The notes under the pieces were generated by a model. It had not been told where the DNA came from. It did not search any database and saw only the letters and a program-made list of their open reading frames with translations. Shown piece after piece: positions 1-8,511 of a stretch of 64,000 nucleotides of DNA. The stretch's first letter is position 1, and each line of letters starts with the position of its first letter. The translations under genes and the position numbers were made by a program. Source of the stretch: Acidimicrobiia bacterium (GTDB lineage Bacteria; Actinomycetota; Acidimicrobiia; Spongiisociales; ZC4RG35); assembly GCA_028285585.1 (NCBI GenBank), contig JANQOU010000001.1, forward strand, positions 1 through 64,000. The letters are read 5' to 3'.

Positions 1-11
1 TTTGAGGAGTG

Positions 12-1691
12 TCAGAGATCCTCGAACGGATCCTCCGGTTGTGCACTGTCGCCCATCGGCCTGACTGCCTCGGAAGCCCTGGTTGCCCATGCCGGGAAGG
101 GAAACTCGAGGACCAGCGGCACCGGCAGCTCGGGTTGGCTGAGGATCATCGTCCCTGGCTTGACGATGGTCGCCCGCTGCCGGTGGACCGACGGCAGGAA
201 CCCGTACTCTTCGCGCGAGGCTTCGGCGGAGTCGAGACGTCCCACCACCCGGATCGAAGAGTTGGCGATGATCCGACGCTCGACCTCACTGGCCGTCTGC
301 TGAGCCCCCACGAGGATCACGCCGAGTGAGCGCCCGCGCTCGGCGATGTCGAGGAGAACCTCTTTGATCGGACTCGTGCCCTCCTTCGGTGCGTATTTGT
401 TCAGCTCGTCGAGAACCACCATGAGCAGCTCGTCGGACTGCCCGGCACGCTCCTTGTCATCGAACGCCCGTTTCAAGGTGACACCAACCACGAACCGCTT
501 GGCCCGGTCGTTGAGATTGTGGAGATCGACCACCGTCACCTGGTGGTCTTCGAGCTTCACCCGGTGCCGATCGATGTCGCCGACGTCGGAGCGGACCAGC
601 CGGCCGATGTGCCGAACCGAAGCCTGGAGACGGCGCACGAAGGCGTTGATAGTCCCGGTGCCGATCGCCGGACCGGCCCAACGGCTCCTGATCGCATGGT
701 CATCGCTCTGCACTCGCTCGGTGATGAAGTCGACCAGCTCGCGGAAGGTCCTCAGCTTGGCCCCGTCGATGTTGGCGGCACCCGTGTCGGACGCCTCCGA
801 CTGCCGGAGCTGGGCCATCACGTTGTAGACGACGGTTGTGTATTGGGCCCGGTCGTCTTCGGCATCTGCGAACAGGAACGGCAGCAGGTCATCGGCGCAG
901 AAGTCGTGGACCGTCCAGAAGAAGGAGGTCACATCGCTCCGCGAGGCCACGTCGGCGGTCGCCTTCGGGTCGTCGATGCGCGGTGGTGCGTAAAGCCCGA
1001 CGGACTCGAAGGGAGTCGACGGCAACCCCAGATCGGCGTATCGGCGTCGCTCGTCGTCGGTCAGACGGCTGTTCACTCGGTCGAGATGAAGCAGGTCCTC
1101 GCCTTTCACATTGAAGATGAGAGCCTTGGTGTTGACCGATGCCGTGCCCAGCACCCCGGAGGTGAAAAGCGAATGAAGCAGGAAGGTTGCGTAGCTGGTC
1201 TTGGTTGCAACACCTGAGATGCCGGAGATGTTGACGTGAGCCCCCCGCTCACCGTTGAGAAACTCGAAGTTGACCCAAAGCGGGTCTCCGTTGCGAGTGA
1301 CGCCGACCGGGAACCGTCTCTCCATCTGATCGAAGAACAACGCACGCTCCCGCTCTTCGTCTTCGGCGATGCGCACCGGCTGACCGGGGCGAGGCGGCAC
1401 AAAGACCTCTGGCTCGAATCTCGTCGCGGTGACCTGAGCGGCCTCGGAGACCTCGGCGGGAAGGATCCCGTCTTCGATCAGGAAGACATCGGAATCGAAC
1501 CGGGCACCCTCATGACGTGCGATCACCTGGCCCACCGACCCGTACATGCGGACCAGCTCACCCGTAGGCAGCACCCGCTCCAAAGCCACGACATCATCGA
1601 GCTGGATGAACTCGCCATCACCCACCCCAACCCAGAATTCGAGAGGGGTGGAGTCACGGGTTCCGAGAACTCTGCCGACCATCTTCTCCAT
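12..1691 (-). CDS. HerA-like (DUF87) P-loop ATPase
   Basis: A 559-residue ATP-binding protein of the HerA/VirB4-like class, which pump or translocate DNA in repair and conjugation contexts. An N-terminal beta-rich region (about 1-110, HAS-barrel-like) precedes the ATPase core. The P-loop is atypical, GISGVATKTS (about residue 155), keeping the Lys but lacking the usual Gly before it. A Walker B segment, LLMVVLDELNKYAP, and a later RGRSLGVILVGAQQ segment typical of HerA/FtsK ATPases follow. The start ATG is 24 bases from the divergent mgs gene. No nurA nuclease partner is visible here; it could lie beyond the left edge. The ATPase class is secure, the cellular job is not. Confidence 0.8.
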   Translation of the reverse strand: MEKMVGRVLGTRDSTPLEFWVGVGDGEFIQLDDVVALERVLPTGELVRMYGSVGQVIARHEGARFDSDVFLIEDGILPAEVSEAAQVTATRFEPEVFVPPRPGQPVRIAEDEERERALFFDQMERRFPVGVTRNGDPLWVNFEFLNGERGAHVNISGISGVATKTSYATFLLHSLFTSGVLGTASVNTKALIFNVKGEDLLHLDRVNSRLTDDERRRYADLGLPSTPFESVGLYAPPRIDDPKATADVASRSDVTSFFWTVHDFCADDLLPFLFADAEDDRAQYTTVVYNVMAQLRQSEASDTGAANIDGAKLRTFRELVDFITERVQSDDHAIRSRWAGPAIGTGTINAFVRRLQASVRHIGRLVRSDVGDIDRHRVKLEDHQVTVVDLHNLNDRAKRFVVGVTLKRAFDDKERAGQSDELLMVVLDELNKYAPKEGTSPIKEVLLDIAERGRSLGVILVGAQQTASEVERRIIANSSIRVVGRLDSAEASREEYGFLPSVHRQRATIVKPGTMILSQPELPVPLVLEFPFPAWATRASEAVRPMGDSAQPEDPFEDL

Positions 1692-1715
1692 CGGGACCGA
1701 GAGTAGACAGGCCCT

Positions 1716-2885
1716 ATGACAGATCCTCGGCGCCCCACCAGCCTGGTCGTGTTCCCCTTCAAGCAGGAAGAGGTGTCAGTGGTGGCCTCCAACCTGAGGA
1801 TCGCCTCCGCGCATGAAAGCGTTGCGGAGGTGTGGGCAGTCGCCGCAGCGGAAGACGCGGCCATGGCTGCGGTGCAGTCGGCGGCGGAGGACATCCATGA
1901 AGGCCCGATCCGGGTCTTCGCTCAAGAGCGGCTTGGGTCGCTGCGATCCGGCAAAGGCGACGGGATGAACACCGCACTCGCCCGAGCTGCCGAGTCAGGC
2001 TTCGGACGTGTTCACTTCTACGACGCCGACATCACCAACTTCGACCGAAGCTGGATCGACGGCGCCGAGGCCGCCGCCGATGACGGCGGCTATCAGGTGG
2101 TGAGACACCGGTTCCCGCGAGCATCGACCGACGCCATGATCACATGGATGATCACGCGGCCTCTGCTGGCCAAGCAGTTCCCAGGGACCGTTCTCCCATC
2201 GCTGGGCCAGCCCCTTGGTGGCGAGCTGCTTCTCGGACGGAGCGCCGTTGAGGCCCTCGCCTCCGACCGGTTCGTCCGAGCCCGGTCGGACTGGGGAATC
2301 GACACGGTGATCACCCATGCGACGGCCTCGCTGGGGTTTCCGATGTACGAGCACAACGTGCTCGACGGAAAACGTCACGCCCTCTATGGCCGGCTCGACG
2401 AGATCAGGGCGATGGCCATCGAATGCCTCGACGCCGCAATCAGTCTGCGGGATCGGGCTAGACCATCCTCGACGGGACTGTTCGCGGCCGATCCGCCGGC
2501 ACCGGCTCCCAGCGACCTGAAGCACACGGTCGCCTACGACGTTGGCCCCACCATCGAGCTGCTCACCGAAGGCTGGTCGCCCGAAGAGCAGGGCTTGGCG
2601 GAATCATTTCCTGCGGGGCTTCGCGATGAGATCCTGGCGAATATCGATGCTCCCAGCTTCGACTTCATGACCGCCGAAGTTTGGGGTGAGACGCTGGACA
2701 CCCTGGGCTCGGGGTTCGTCTTGGGCGACGCTGCCTGGGAGTCGCTGGCCTTCCGGCTCTGGCTGATGCGGGTGCTCGCTTACACGACCAAAGAGGCGTT
2801 GTGGGGCTACGACGCCGCCATCGGGTATCTGGAGCAAACGATCCGCGATTATGAGAAGGGGGCAGACCACCATGGCCACCGATGA
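1716..2885 (+). CDS. mgs: mannosylglycerate synthase (GT78)
   Basis: Transfers mannose from GDP-mannose directly to D-glycerate, making the compatible solute mannosylglycerate in one step in the cytoplasm. The 389 residues match the Rhodothermus-type enzyme throughout as I recall it: SLVVFPFK at the N-terminus, GSLRSGKGDGMN, the metal-binding FYDADIT (DxD), PRASTDAMITWMITRP, QPLGGELL and SDWGIDT. The C-terminal helical region (FDFMTAEVW, WESLAFRLWLMRVLAYTTKEALWGYD split across 310-370) is also conserved. The stop overlaps the next start (ATGA), so a small DMT-type membrane protein is translationally coupled. An osmotic or thermal stress role is established for the family; regulation is not evident. 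Confidence 0.9.
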   Translation: MTDPRRPTSLVVFPFKQEEVSVVASNLRIASAHESVAEVWAVAAAEDAAMAAVQSAAEDIHEGPIRVFAQERLGSLRSGKGDGMNTALARAAESGFGRVHFYDADITNFDRSWIDGAEAAADDGGYQVVRHRFPRASTDAMITWMITRPLLAKQFPGTVLPSLGQPLGGELLLGRSAVEALASDRFVRARSDWGIDTVITHATASLGFPMYEHNVLDGKRHALYGRLDEIRAMAIECLDAAISLRDRARPSSTGLFAADPPAPAPSDLKHTVAYDVGPTIELLTEGWSPEEQGLAESFPAGLRDEILANIDAPSFDFMTAEVWGETLDTLGSGFVLGDAAWESLAFRLWLMRVLAYTTKEALWGYDAAIGYLEQTIRDYEKGADHHGHR

Positions 2886-3334
2886 GCATGTTCTGGGTCG
2901 TTTTGGTGGGAGTTGTCGGTGGGTTGGCAGGGGCGTTGCAAGGCCAGTTCCTGGGCCTGATGGAGGACAAGGTGGGAACGCTGGCTTCGACTTTCATCAC
3001 GTACGGCGTGGGCGGCGTGGTCATCACCGTGTTGATGTTCACCGTGGGCGGGGCCCGATTCTCTGACTTCAGAGGGATCCCGTGGTGGGCGTTCACTGCG
3101 GGGTTGATGGGTCTGGTCATCGTCTCGTCGATCGGTGTGACCGTGGCCAACCTCAGCCTGGGAGCCGGCCTCACGCTGTTCACTGCGGCATCGCTTGTGA
3201 TCGGTGCGATCGTCGACAACTTCGGCTGGTTCGGGGAGATACGAGACCTCGACCCGCGTCGGCTGGTCGGCATCGCCGTGGTCATCGTCGGCACCTGGCT
3301 GGTCGTCGGCGGCGACAGCACCACAGCTAGCTGA
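2882..3334 (+). CDS. YdcZ/DUF606-type DMT membrane protein
   Basis: A 150-residue inner-membrane protein with four to five hydrophobic segments (about 3-25, 34-55, 68-90, 95-115, 125-145). The length and spacing fit the YdcZ/DUF606 branch of the drug/metabolite transporter superfamily, half the size of EamA transporters, which act as oligomers. The ATG lies inside the mgs stop (ATGA), so it is co-translated with mannosylglycerate synthase. Solute export or import linked to osmolyte metabolism is possible but only inferred from position. Confidence 0.72.
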   Translation: MSMFWVVLVGVVGGLAGALQGQFLGLMEDKVGTLASTFITYGVGGVVITVLMFTVGGARFSDFRGIPWWAFTAGLMGLVIVSSIGVTVANLSLGAGLTLFTAASLVIGAIVDNFGWFGEIRDLDPRRLVGIAVVIVGTWLVVGGDSTTAS

Positions 3335-3415
3335 CAGGCTTCCCCTCGTTCGCGCTGCACCAGGTAGCGCTAAGAGCGACCCCATGCAGCGCAAACGAGA
3401 TCAGATGCAGTCCGC

Positions 3416-4246
3416 CTATCCGACGGCGATCGCGCCGATGGCGACCAGAGTGAGAACGAGCCCGACCACCTGACGGACATGCAGATGCTCGCCATTGAAG
3501 ATGCGGGCGAGCAGCACGGTGACCGCCGGGAACAGCGACGAGGCCACCGAGACCAACGCCAGCGTCCCGACGCGAAGACCCGCCAGCAACGCAGCGTTGG
3601 CGGCGACATCGAAGAGACCGCTGCCGGCCACGATCGCTTTGGGCACCTTGCCGAACCCAGTGACCTTCCAAACCCCCAGCGCGGCGACGATGAGTACCAC
3701 GGTCATAGTGGCGGCGCGGGCCGGGATCAGAGGAAGCAACTGCGATCCCTCGCTAGTGAGGTTGATCATGATCGTGTAGGTGCCGAACCCGAAGCCGGCC
3801 ACCACTCCGTACCAGAGGCCTCCGTAGGGAACGTCGCCCGGGCTCGTCACCCAAGAGCAGAGCACGATCGCCGGAATCGCCACAGCGACCCCTATCCAAG
3901 CCAGCGCGCTCGGCCGCTCGCCTGTGAGAACGGCGACGATCACCGGGAAGATCGCGGTGATCGCTCCCGAAGCAGGAGCCACCGCAGCGGCGTGACCGCG
4001 ACTCAGCCCGGCGAAGAGGAAGACAAGGCCCATCGACCCGCCGGCCCCAGCGGCCAGAGCAGCCAGGATGTCGCTGCCGAGGATCTCGCCGCCGACCAGC
4101 ACGGCGGTCGCCACGACGACCGGGAAGGAGATGATCCCCGCCCATAGGACCACCGCGGCGGCAGGAGCTCGCTTGGCCCCTTCCCCTCCCAGGAAGTCGC
4201 CGATGCCCCAGAAGACCGAGGCGAAACCGCCGAGGAGAACTCCCAC
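3416..4246 (-). CDS. EamA-family DMT transporter
   Basis: A 276-residue integral membrane protein with about ten hydrophobic helices in two EamA-like halves. Motifs include a GASV/FWGIGDFLGGE-like first helix and the second-half signature FPAVTVLLARIFNGEHL, typical of drug/metabolite exporters. The start is GTG, whose G is shared with the stop of the upstream HIT gene (TAGTG), so translation is probably coupled. The substrate cannot be read from the sequence. Confidence 0.82.
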   Translation of the reverse strand: MGVLLGGFASVFWGIGDFLGGEGAKRAPAAAVVLWAGIISFPVVVATAVLVGGEILGSDILAALAAGAGGSMGLVFLFAGLSRGHAAAVAPASGAITAIFPVIVAVLTGERPSALAWIGVAVAIPAIVLCSWVTSPGDVPYGGLWYGVVAGFGFGTYTIMINLTSEGSQLLPLIPARAATMTVVLIVAALGVWKVTGFGKVPKAIVAGSGLFDVAANAALLAGLRVGTLALVSVASSLFPAVTVLLARIFNGEHLHVRQVVGLVLTLVAIGAIAVG

Positions 4247-4668
4247 TAGCTGGAGACTCCGCTAGCTCCTTGGGCCGTCAACACGGCTCGAATCGAAGCG
4301 GCGCTGGCCTCCAGCTCGTCACGCTCCACCGACACGGCTGCGTTGGCGAAGTCGAGATCGTGGACACCGTTGATCGGGACGAGGTGAATGTGGAGGTGGG
4401 GCACCTCGAGCCCGGCGATCATCAGGCCGACCCTCTCGGAGCCGAACGCTTCGTGGATGGCATCGCCGATGGTCTGCGCTACGCCGAACAGGTGGTCTCT
4501 CAGATCGTCGGAGGCGTCCAGCCAGTGGTCGATCTCCTCGCGCGGGACGACGAGAGTGTGCCCGGCGCTGAGAGGGTTGATCGACATGAAGGCAACACAC
4601 CGGTCGTCGCGCCACACGAACGTGCCCGGTATCTCCCCATCGATGATCTTCGTGAAGATGGTGGCCAT
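4246..4668 (-). CDS. HIT-family nucleotide hydrolase
   Basis: A 140-residue histidine-triad protein. The FTKIIDGEIP start, the central RDDRCVAFMSINPLSAGHT segment and the catalytic HLHIHLVP motif near residue 91 are all present. Family members cleave nucleoside phosphoramidates or dinucleotides through the middle histidine of the triad. Full length for a bacterial HIT protein. It sits 24 bases downstream of the sugar-dehydrogenase-like lipoprotein gene and overlaps the EamA transporter start by one base, forming a short minus-strand operon. Confidence 0.9.
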   Translation of the reverse strand: MATIFTKIIDGEIPGTFVWRDDRCVAFMSINPLSAGHTLVVPREEIDHWLDASDDLRDHLFGVAQTIGDAIHEAFGSERVGLMIAGLEVPHLHIHLVPINGVHDLDFANAAVSVERDELEASAASIRAVLTAQGASGVSS

Positions 4669-4692
4669 GGCCGGAGACTATCGGCCCGAATC

Positions 4693-5871
4693 TCAGCCCC
4701 GGTCGGGTACCAGCTTGAGCAGGCTGTCGGTGGTCAGCACGTACACCTCACCGTCGGAGTCGGTGCCGAAGCTGACGACTTTCCCGGCATCCCCCACCTG
4801 GTCGGTGTAATCGGTGACCTCGCCGTCGACCAGCCCGCGCAGATAGCCGCCGCAAAAGTCGGAGTAGAGGTATACGCCGTTCAGCTCTGGGATCGCCATG
4901 CCCCGATACACAACGCCTCCGGTGATCGAGCAGGTCCCGGAGTCGGAGTGCGAGACCTCGACCACGGGAAGGGTGAGCCCGCTCATGTCACACTCCGACG
5001 CCGGCCTGAAACAGTGCAGACCTTCTGTGATTGGCCACCCGTAGTTCACGTCCGGCTCCAGCGGTGCCACCGAGACCTCCTCGTAACGCCTCTGGCCAAC
5101 ATCAGCCACATAGATGGTGTCCGAGTCGATCCAGAACCGCCAAGGGTTGCGTAGGCCGTACTGGAACAACTCGGCTTCGGTCGTGTCGACATCGATGGCG
5201 ACGATGCCGCCGAACAGTGTGTCCTGGTTCTGGCCGTTGCCGAAGACGTCGTTCGACCGCCCGCCGTCGCCGAGTGCGAGGTAGAGCCTGCCGTCGGGAC
5301 CGAACTGGATCATCCCGCCGTTGTGATTGCTGGCCGGCTGTCTCAGCTGGAGTAGCACTCGCTCACTGGCGGGGTCGAACACGCCGGCGACCAGCCTGAA
5401 CTCCGACACAACAGTGTTCGAGTTGCTTCCTGAATAGTGGACGTAGAGAAGGTCGCCGCCCTCACTGACCGCTATCGCCAGCAGCCCTCGCTCCCCTGAG
5501 TTGATGACCCGTTCGTTGATGTCGAGCACGACCTCACCCAAGACTCCGTCGGCCATGGCAATGATGCGGCCTGCTTTGGTGGCGAGCAGCTCGCCGCCTT
5601 CACCCAGCCATGGGATCAGATGAATCGGGAATCCCGGAGCCTCCAACTCCTCATAGGCGAGGCTCTGCAAGACAGGGAGGGTTGTCGTTGTGGTGGTAGA
5701 GGTGGAGCTGGTCGACGTTGTGGTCGGAGGAGGCTCCGTGGATGTTGAAACCGGCTGCTCGGTGGTCGTCACCGCGATCGGTTCCGAACTGGTCGTAGGG
5801 GCAAGCTCTTGAGCCTGGGAGCACGCCGCGCAAACCAGGAGCAGAACGACTATCGACCACCGCATCGCCAA
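4693..5871 (-). CDS. PQQ-dependent sugar dehydrogenase-like lipoprotein
   Basis: A 392-residue exported protein. The signal peptide ends in the lipobox VCAAC (Cys16), followed by a Ser/Thr/Pro-rich linker to about residue 66, then a six-bladed propeller of the glucose/sorbosone dehydrogenase (GSDH) family. Family motifs visible are GERGLLAIA, ASNHNGGMIQFGPDG, LYLALGDGG, YGLRNPWRFWID, VADVGQ and NYGWP. Related enzymes oxidise sugars or aldoses with PQQ outside the membrane; some members are non-catalytic. The linker suggests display on the cell surface. No PQQ biosynthesis gene is in the window, so the cofactor would be imported or made elsewhere. Confidence 0.83.
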   Translation of the reverse strand: MAMRWSIVVLLLVCAACSQAQELAPTTSSEPIAVTTTEQPVSTSTEPPPTTTSTSSTSTTTTTTLPVLQSLAYEELEAPGFPIHLIPWLGEGGELLATKAGRIIAMADGVLGEVVLDINERVINSGERGLLAIAVSEGGDLLYVHYSGSNSNTVVSEFRLVAGVFDPASERVLLQLRQPASNHNGGMIQFGPDGRLYLALGDGGRSNDVFGNGQNQDTLFGGIVAIDVDTTEAELFQYGLRNPWRFWIDSDTIYVADVGQRRYEEVSVAPLEPDVNYGWPITEGLHCFRPASECDMSGLTLPVVEVSHSDSGTCSITGGVVYRGMAIPELNGVYLYSDFCGGYLRGLVDGEVTDYTDQVGDAGKVVSFGTDSDGEVYVLTTDSLLKLVPDRG

Positions 5872-5910
5872 TCAGGTTATGCCCGGACCTGAGTTGAGAA
5901 GCCCGTTGGA

Positions 5911-6174
5911 CTAGACCGAAGGAATCTGGCTCTGTTTGCTGAACAAGTCAGCAAGCTGGGGAATGGCCACTGGCGCTTCATCCAGTGACTCGGAGAATCG
6001 AGCAAACTCATCCGGCGACAGCGTCAGTTGTCCGTGGTCGGCAACGACAGCTCGAGCGCGCTCAACTGCGGCACTCTCGACAAAGTTGGCCTTGGAAACA
6101 CCGCGCAAGGCGGCGGCTCTCCGAACAAGCACATCACTCTGCGGGGAGATTCGCAACGTCCACCAAATCAACAC
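5911..6174 (-). CDS. DUF1778 (TacA-like) ribbon-helix-helix antitoxin, orphan
   Basis: An 87-residue protein with a GTG start. TLRISPQSDVLVRRAAALRG and the following SKANFVESAAVERAR match the DNA-binding ribbon-helix-helix of DUF1778 antitoxins, and the C-terminal tail (LTLSPDEFARFSESLDE) is the usual toxin-neutralising segment. TacA-type antitoxins normally precede a GNAT acetyltransferase toxin; downstream here is only a 39-base gap and the end of the sugar-dehydrogenase gene on the same strand. The toxin is therefore missing, suggesting a decayed or solitary antitoxin. It abuts the 6.2-7.2 kb insertion. Confidence 0.75.
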   Translation of the reverse strand: MLIWWTLRISPQSDVLVRRAAALRGVSKANFVESAAVERARAVVADHGQLTLSPDEFARFSESLDEAPVAIPQLADLFSKQSQIPSV

Positions 6175-6228
6175 GACCCTCCACGATCGTCGTGGTTGAG
6201 AGGCTAACCCCTCATCCGATCTGCCAGG

Positions 6229-6285
6229 ATGAGCGTCATGGCTGAGCAGCTAGTCAAGAACGACCCGCGCACCATCTTCGAGTAG
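6229..6285 (+). pseudogene. 5' fragment of UMF1 transporter gene
   Basis: A short reading frame beginning ATG (6229 or, with a better-spaced AGGA, 6238) encodes a peptide ending LVKNDPRTIFE then a stop. KNDPRTIF is identical to the start of the intact transporter at 7153 (PKNDPRTIFGW). The shared DNA is a 26-base repeat. This is best read as the original, now disconnected 5' end of the transporter gene, cut off by the insertion of the intervening 0.9 kb. Confidence 0.6.
6255..6280 (+). repeat. left 26-bp direct repeat of 0.9-kb insertion
   Basis: CAAGAACGACCCGCGCACC followed by ATCTTCG. It matches 7176-7201 at 25 of 26 positions, with a G/A difference at 6267/7188. It lies at the 5' end of the transporter coding sequence in both copies, as expected for an attachment core or target duplication that restores the reading frame of the interrupted gene. 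Confidence 0.75.
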
Positions 6286-6374
6286 CGATCCAGGAGCCGC
6301 GGACTCAACCACATAGTTCCTAGTTACCTGTCTGAGGTAGTGCGCGCTCACATACCAATAGAATTCGGTGACAC

Positions 6375-7097
6375 ATGCACGTATCTGACGGCGAAGTTGG
6401 GGCGATGGCGCTATTCATCGCTAGAAAGAACCCCGAATCTCCGGCCCCGAGACTCTTGTCCAACGCCGTGTCATTAACGGTGGAAGAAGAAGGAGAGTAC
6501 ACCGGATGGCACGAGGTTCTCTACGTCCGTCTGCCTCTTGACTTCTATGAGCTTTGGACTGCCCAGGTGGCATCAGATGTCACAGTGGCAGCGCAACAGG
6601 CCGGCTTCGACGTCAGCTACTCGAACGCCATTCTGGGCGCAGAAGCTGAAGACTGGCGCGACCGACTAGCCCAGCTTGAAGATTGGGGACCTGAAACCGA
6701 ACCATCGGGCACATGGGAAGTTATTGACAATCGCCTTACCGATTTGAAGGGCCTTCTAGACCGAGCGTTGACACCAGATCAGCTATCGGACGTAGGTAAG
6801 CGATGCCGTGACCTGTTGATCGCATCTGCAAGCGCCACCTACAGGCAATCGATGCTCCCAAACGGTGAGGATCCACCTAAAGAGGCTGACGCCAAGACCA
6901 AGTGCCGGTACATCGTTGCTGCCCATGGCACGGGGTCAACAGACAAGAGTCTCGTGAAGCTGATTGAGAGGGCATGGGAGCTAGCAAACGCACTGGCCCA
7001 CAACCCAGACCCCTCATCCATTGCTGCCTTTGCCTCCGCTCAAGCCACAATCCTTGTCGTTCGCACCCTGGAACGGATCGAGGCAACCCTCGATTGA
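6375..7097 (+). CDS. unknown protein of inserted segment
   Basis: A 240-residue soluble protein that I do not recognise. The N-terminal 110 residues are mixed alpha/beta. The C-terminal half (about 125-240) is helical, with KGLLDRALTPDQLSDVGKRC, a YRQSMLP segment and ERAWELANALAHNPDP, in the style of C-terminal helical domains found in some abortive-infection or HEPN-like proteins. This is a resemblance only. Its base composition is lower in GC than the flanking genes. It is the only gene between the 26-bp direct repeats, so it is probably the cargo or remnant of a mobile segment. The ATG at 6375 is the first good start. Confidence 0.7.
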   Translation: MHVSDGEVGAMALFIARKNPESPAPRLLSNAVSLTVEEEGEYTGWHEVLYVRLPLDFYELWTAQVASDVTVAAQQAGFDVSYSNAILGAEAEDWRDRLAQLEDWGPETEPSGTWEVIDNRLTDLKGLLDRALTPDQLSDVGKRCRDLLIASASATYRQSMLPNGEDPPKEADAKTKCRYIVAAHGTGSTDKSLVKLIERAWELANALAHNPDPSSIAAFASAQATILVVRTLERIEATLD

Positions 7098-7152
7098 GTT
7101 AACAAATCGCGGCATCGAGCGGTGCTGGACCACCCGTTAGGGTGCGCCAAAG

Positions 7153-8511
7153 ATGAGAGAGAATCCGGACTACCCCAAGAACGACCCACGCACCATCTTC
7201 GGGTGGGCGATGTACGACTGGGCCAACTCGGCCTACATCACAATCTTCGGGGCGGTGCTGGCCGCCTTCTTCACAGGGACGATCGTCCCCGACGAGGGGT
7301 TCGCCGGGCAGTCCGGCGAGACCCTCTGGGCGTTTGTCGTCTCCATCGGCTCACTCATCCTGTTCCTCGCCATGCCGATGCTCGGTGCCGTCGCCGACTA
7401 CGCCGCGGCCAAGAAGCGGCTGCTGCGCAACTTCGCCGTCATCGGCGCCGCCACCACTCTCGTCATCCCCTTCGTCCCCGACGGCGCGGTCGTGCTCTTC
7501 CTCGTCGTCGTCCTCATCTCTCAGATCGGGTTCGTCGCAGCCAACGTCTTCTACGACGGCTTTCTCCCGATGATCACGACCGACGACACCATCGACAAGG
7601 TCTCGTCGAAGGGGTTCGCCTACGGATACATCGGAGGCGGCCTCTACCTCGCCATCGGGATCGCCCTCATCGCCCTCAGTGACGCCGGGTCAACCGGGAT
7701 GGACGTCACCACCGCCCAGAGGGTCGCCATCGGCGGGGCCGGGTTGTGGTGGATCGGGTTCAGCATCCTCAGCCTCAGACGGCTGCCGGAAGAAGGCGAC
7801 CCTCGACCACTCCCCGAGAACCTCAGCAACTACCCGAAGTGGAGCGCATACGCCCGCATCGGCTTCGGCGAAGCGTGGAAGACGACCAAGCTCCTCCGCA
7901 GCTTCCCGGCACTCCTCCTCTTCGTCGCCGCCTACTTCCTCTACAACAACGGGATCAACACGGTCATCGCCGTCTCCGGCGCCTACGCCGAGGACACCCT
8001 CGAGCTGGCCGTGCAGGAGATCGCGATCACCTTCCTGATCGTGCAGTTCGTCGCCTTTGGTGGCGCACTCGTATTCGGATGGCTGTCGGGGAGGATCGGC
8101 ACCAAGCCGGCGATCGTTGTGTCGCTGATCATCTGGATCGGGGCCACCATCGGCGGCTACCTACTCCCGGTCGGCGAGGCCACCCCCCTCTACGGGCTCG
8201 GAGTCGTGATCGGCCTGGTCCTCGGTGGCTCCCAGGCGCTGTCGCGCAGCCTCTACGGGAGCATGATCCCCGAGGAGAACTCGGCAGAGTTCTTCGGCTT
8301 TTTCACAGTCTTCTCCAAGGCGTCAGCGGTGCTCGGCACCTTTGCCTTCGCCCTGGTCAGCAGTATCACCGGGTCGGGCCGGTCGGCCATCCTCTTCATC
8401 ATCGTCTTCTTCATCCTCGGCCTGCTCCTGCTGCTGCGTGTGAACGTTGACACCGGCCGGGCCTCGCGGGAAGACTGGGCCACCATCGGAGCCGGGAGCC
8501 AAAGTGACTGA
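7153..8511 (+). CDS. UMF1/Atg22-like MFS transporter
   Basis: A 452-residue, twelve-helix permease of the UMF1 family (Atg22-like MFS). The hallmark N-terminus GWAMYDWANSAY, the GAVADYAAAKKR loop and the second-half motif SRSLYGSMIP followed by SAEFFGF are present. Fungal relatives export amino acids from vacuoles; the bacterial substrate is unknown. The present start codon lies 23 bases before the right copy of the 26-bp direct repeat, so its first eight residues come from DNA newly joined by the upstream insertion. The stop overlaps the GTG of the next gene. Confidence 0.88.
   Translation: MRENPDYPKNDPRTIFGWAMYDWANSAYITIFGAVLAAFFTGTIVPDEGFAGQSGETLWAFVVSIGSLILFLAMPMLGAVADYAAAKKRLLRNFAVIGAATTLVIPFVPDGAVVLFLVVVLISQIGFVAANVFYDGFLPMITTDDTIDKVSSKGFAYGYIGGGLYLAIGIALIALSDAGSTGMDVTTAQRVAIGGAGLWWIGFSILSLRRLPEEGDPRPLPENLSNYPKWSAYARIGFGEAWKTTKLLRSFPALLLFVAAYFLYNNGINTVIAVSGAYAEDTLELAVQEIAITFLIVQFVAFGGALVFGWLSGRIGTKPAIVVSLIIWIGATIGGYLLPVGEATPLYGLGVVIGLVLGGSQALSRSLYGSMIPEENSAEFFGFFTVFSKASAVLGTFAFALVSSITGSGRSAILFIIVFFILGLLLLLRVNVDTGRASREDWATIGAGSQSD
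7176..7201 (+). repeat. right 26-bp direct repeat of 0.9-kb insertion
   Basis: CAAGAACGACCCACGCACC followed by ATCTTCG, inside codons 8-17 of the UMF1 transporter. It is the partner of 6255-6280 (one mismatch). Together they bracket the foreign-looking gene at 6375-7097. Confidence 0.75.
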
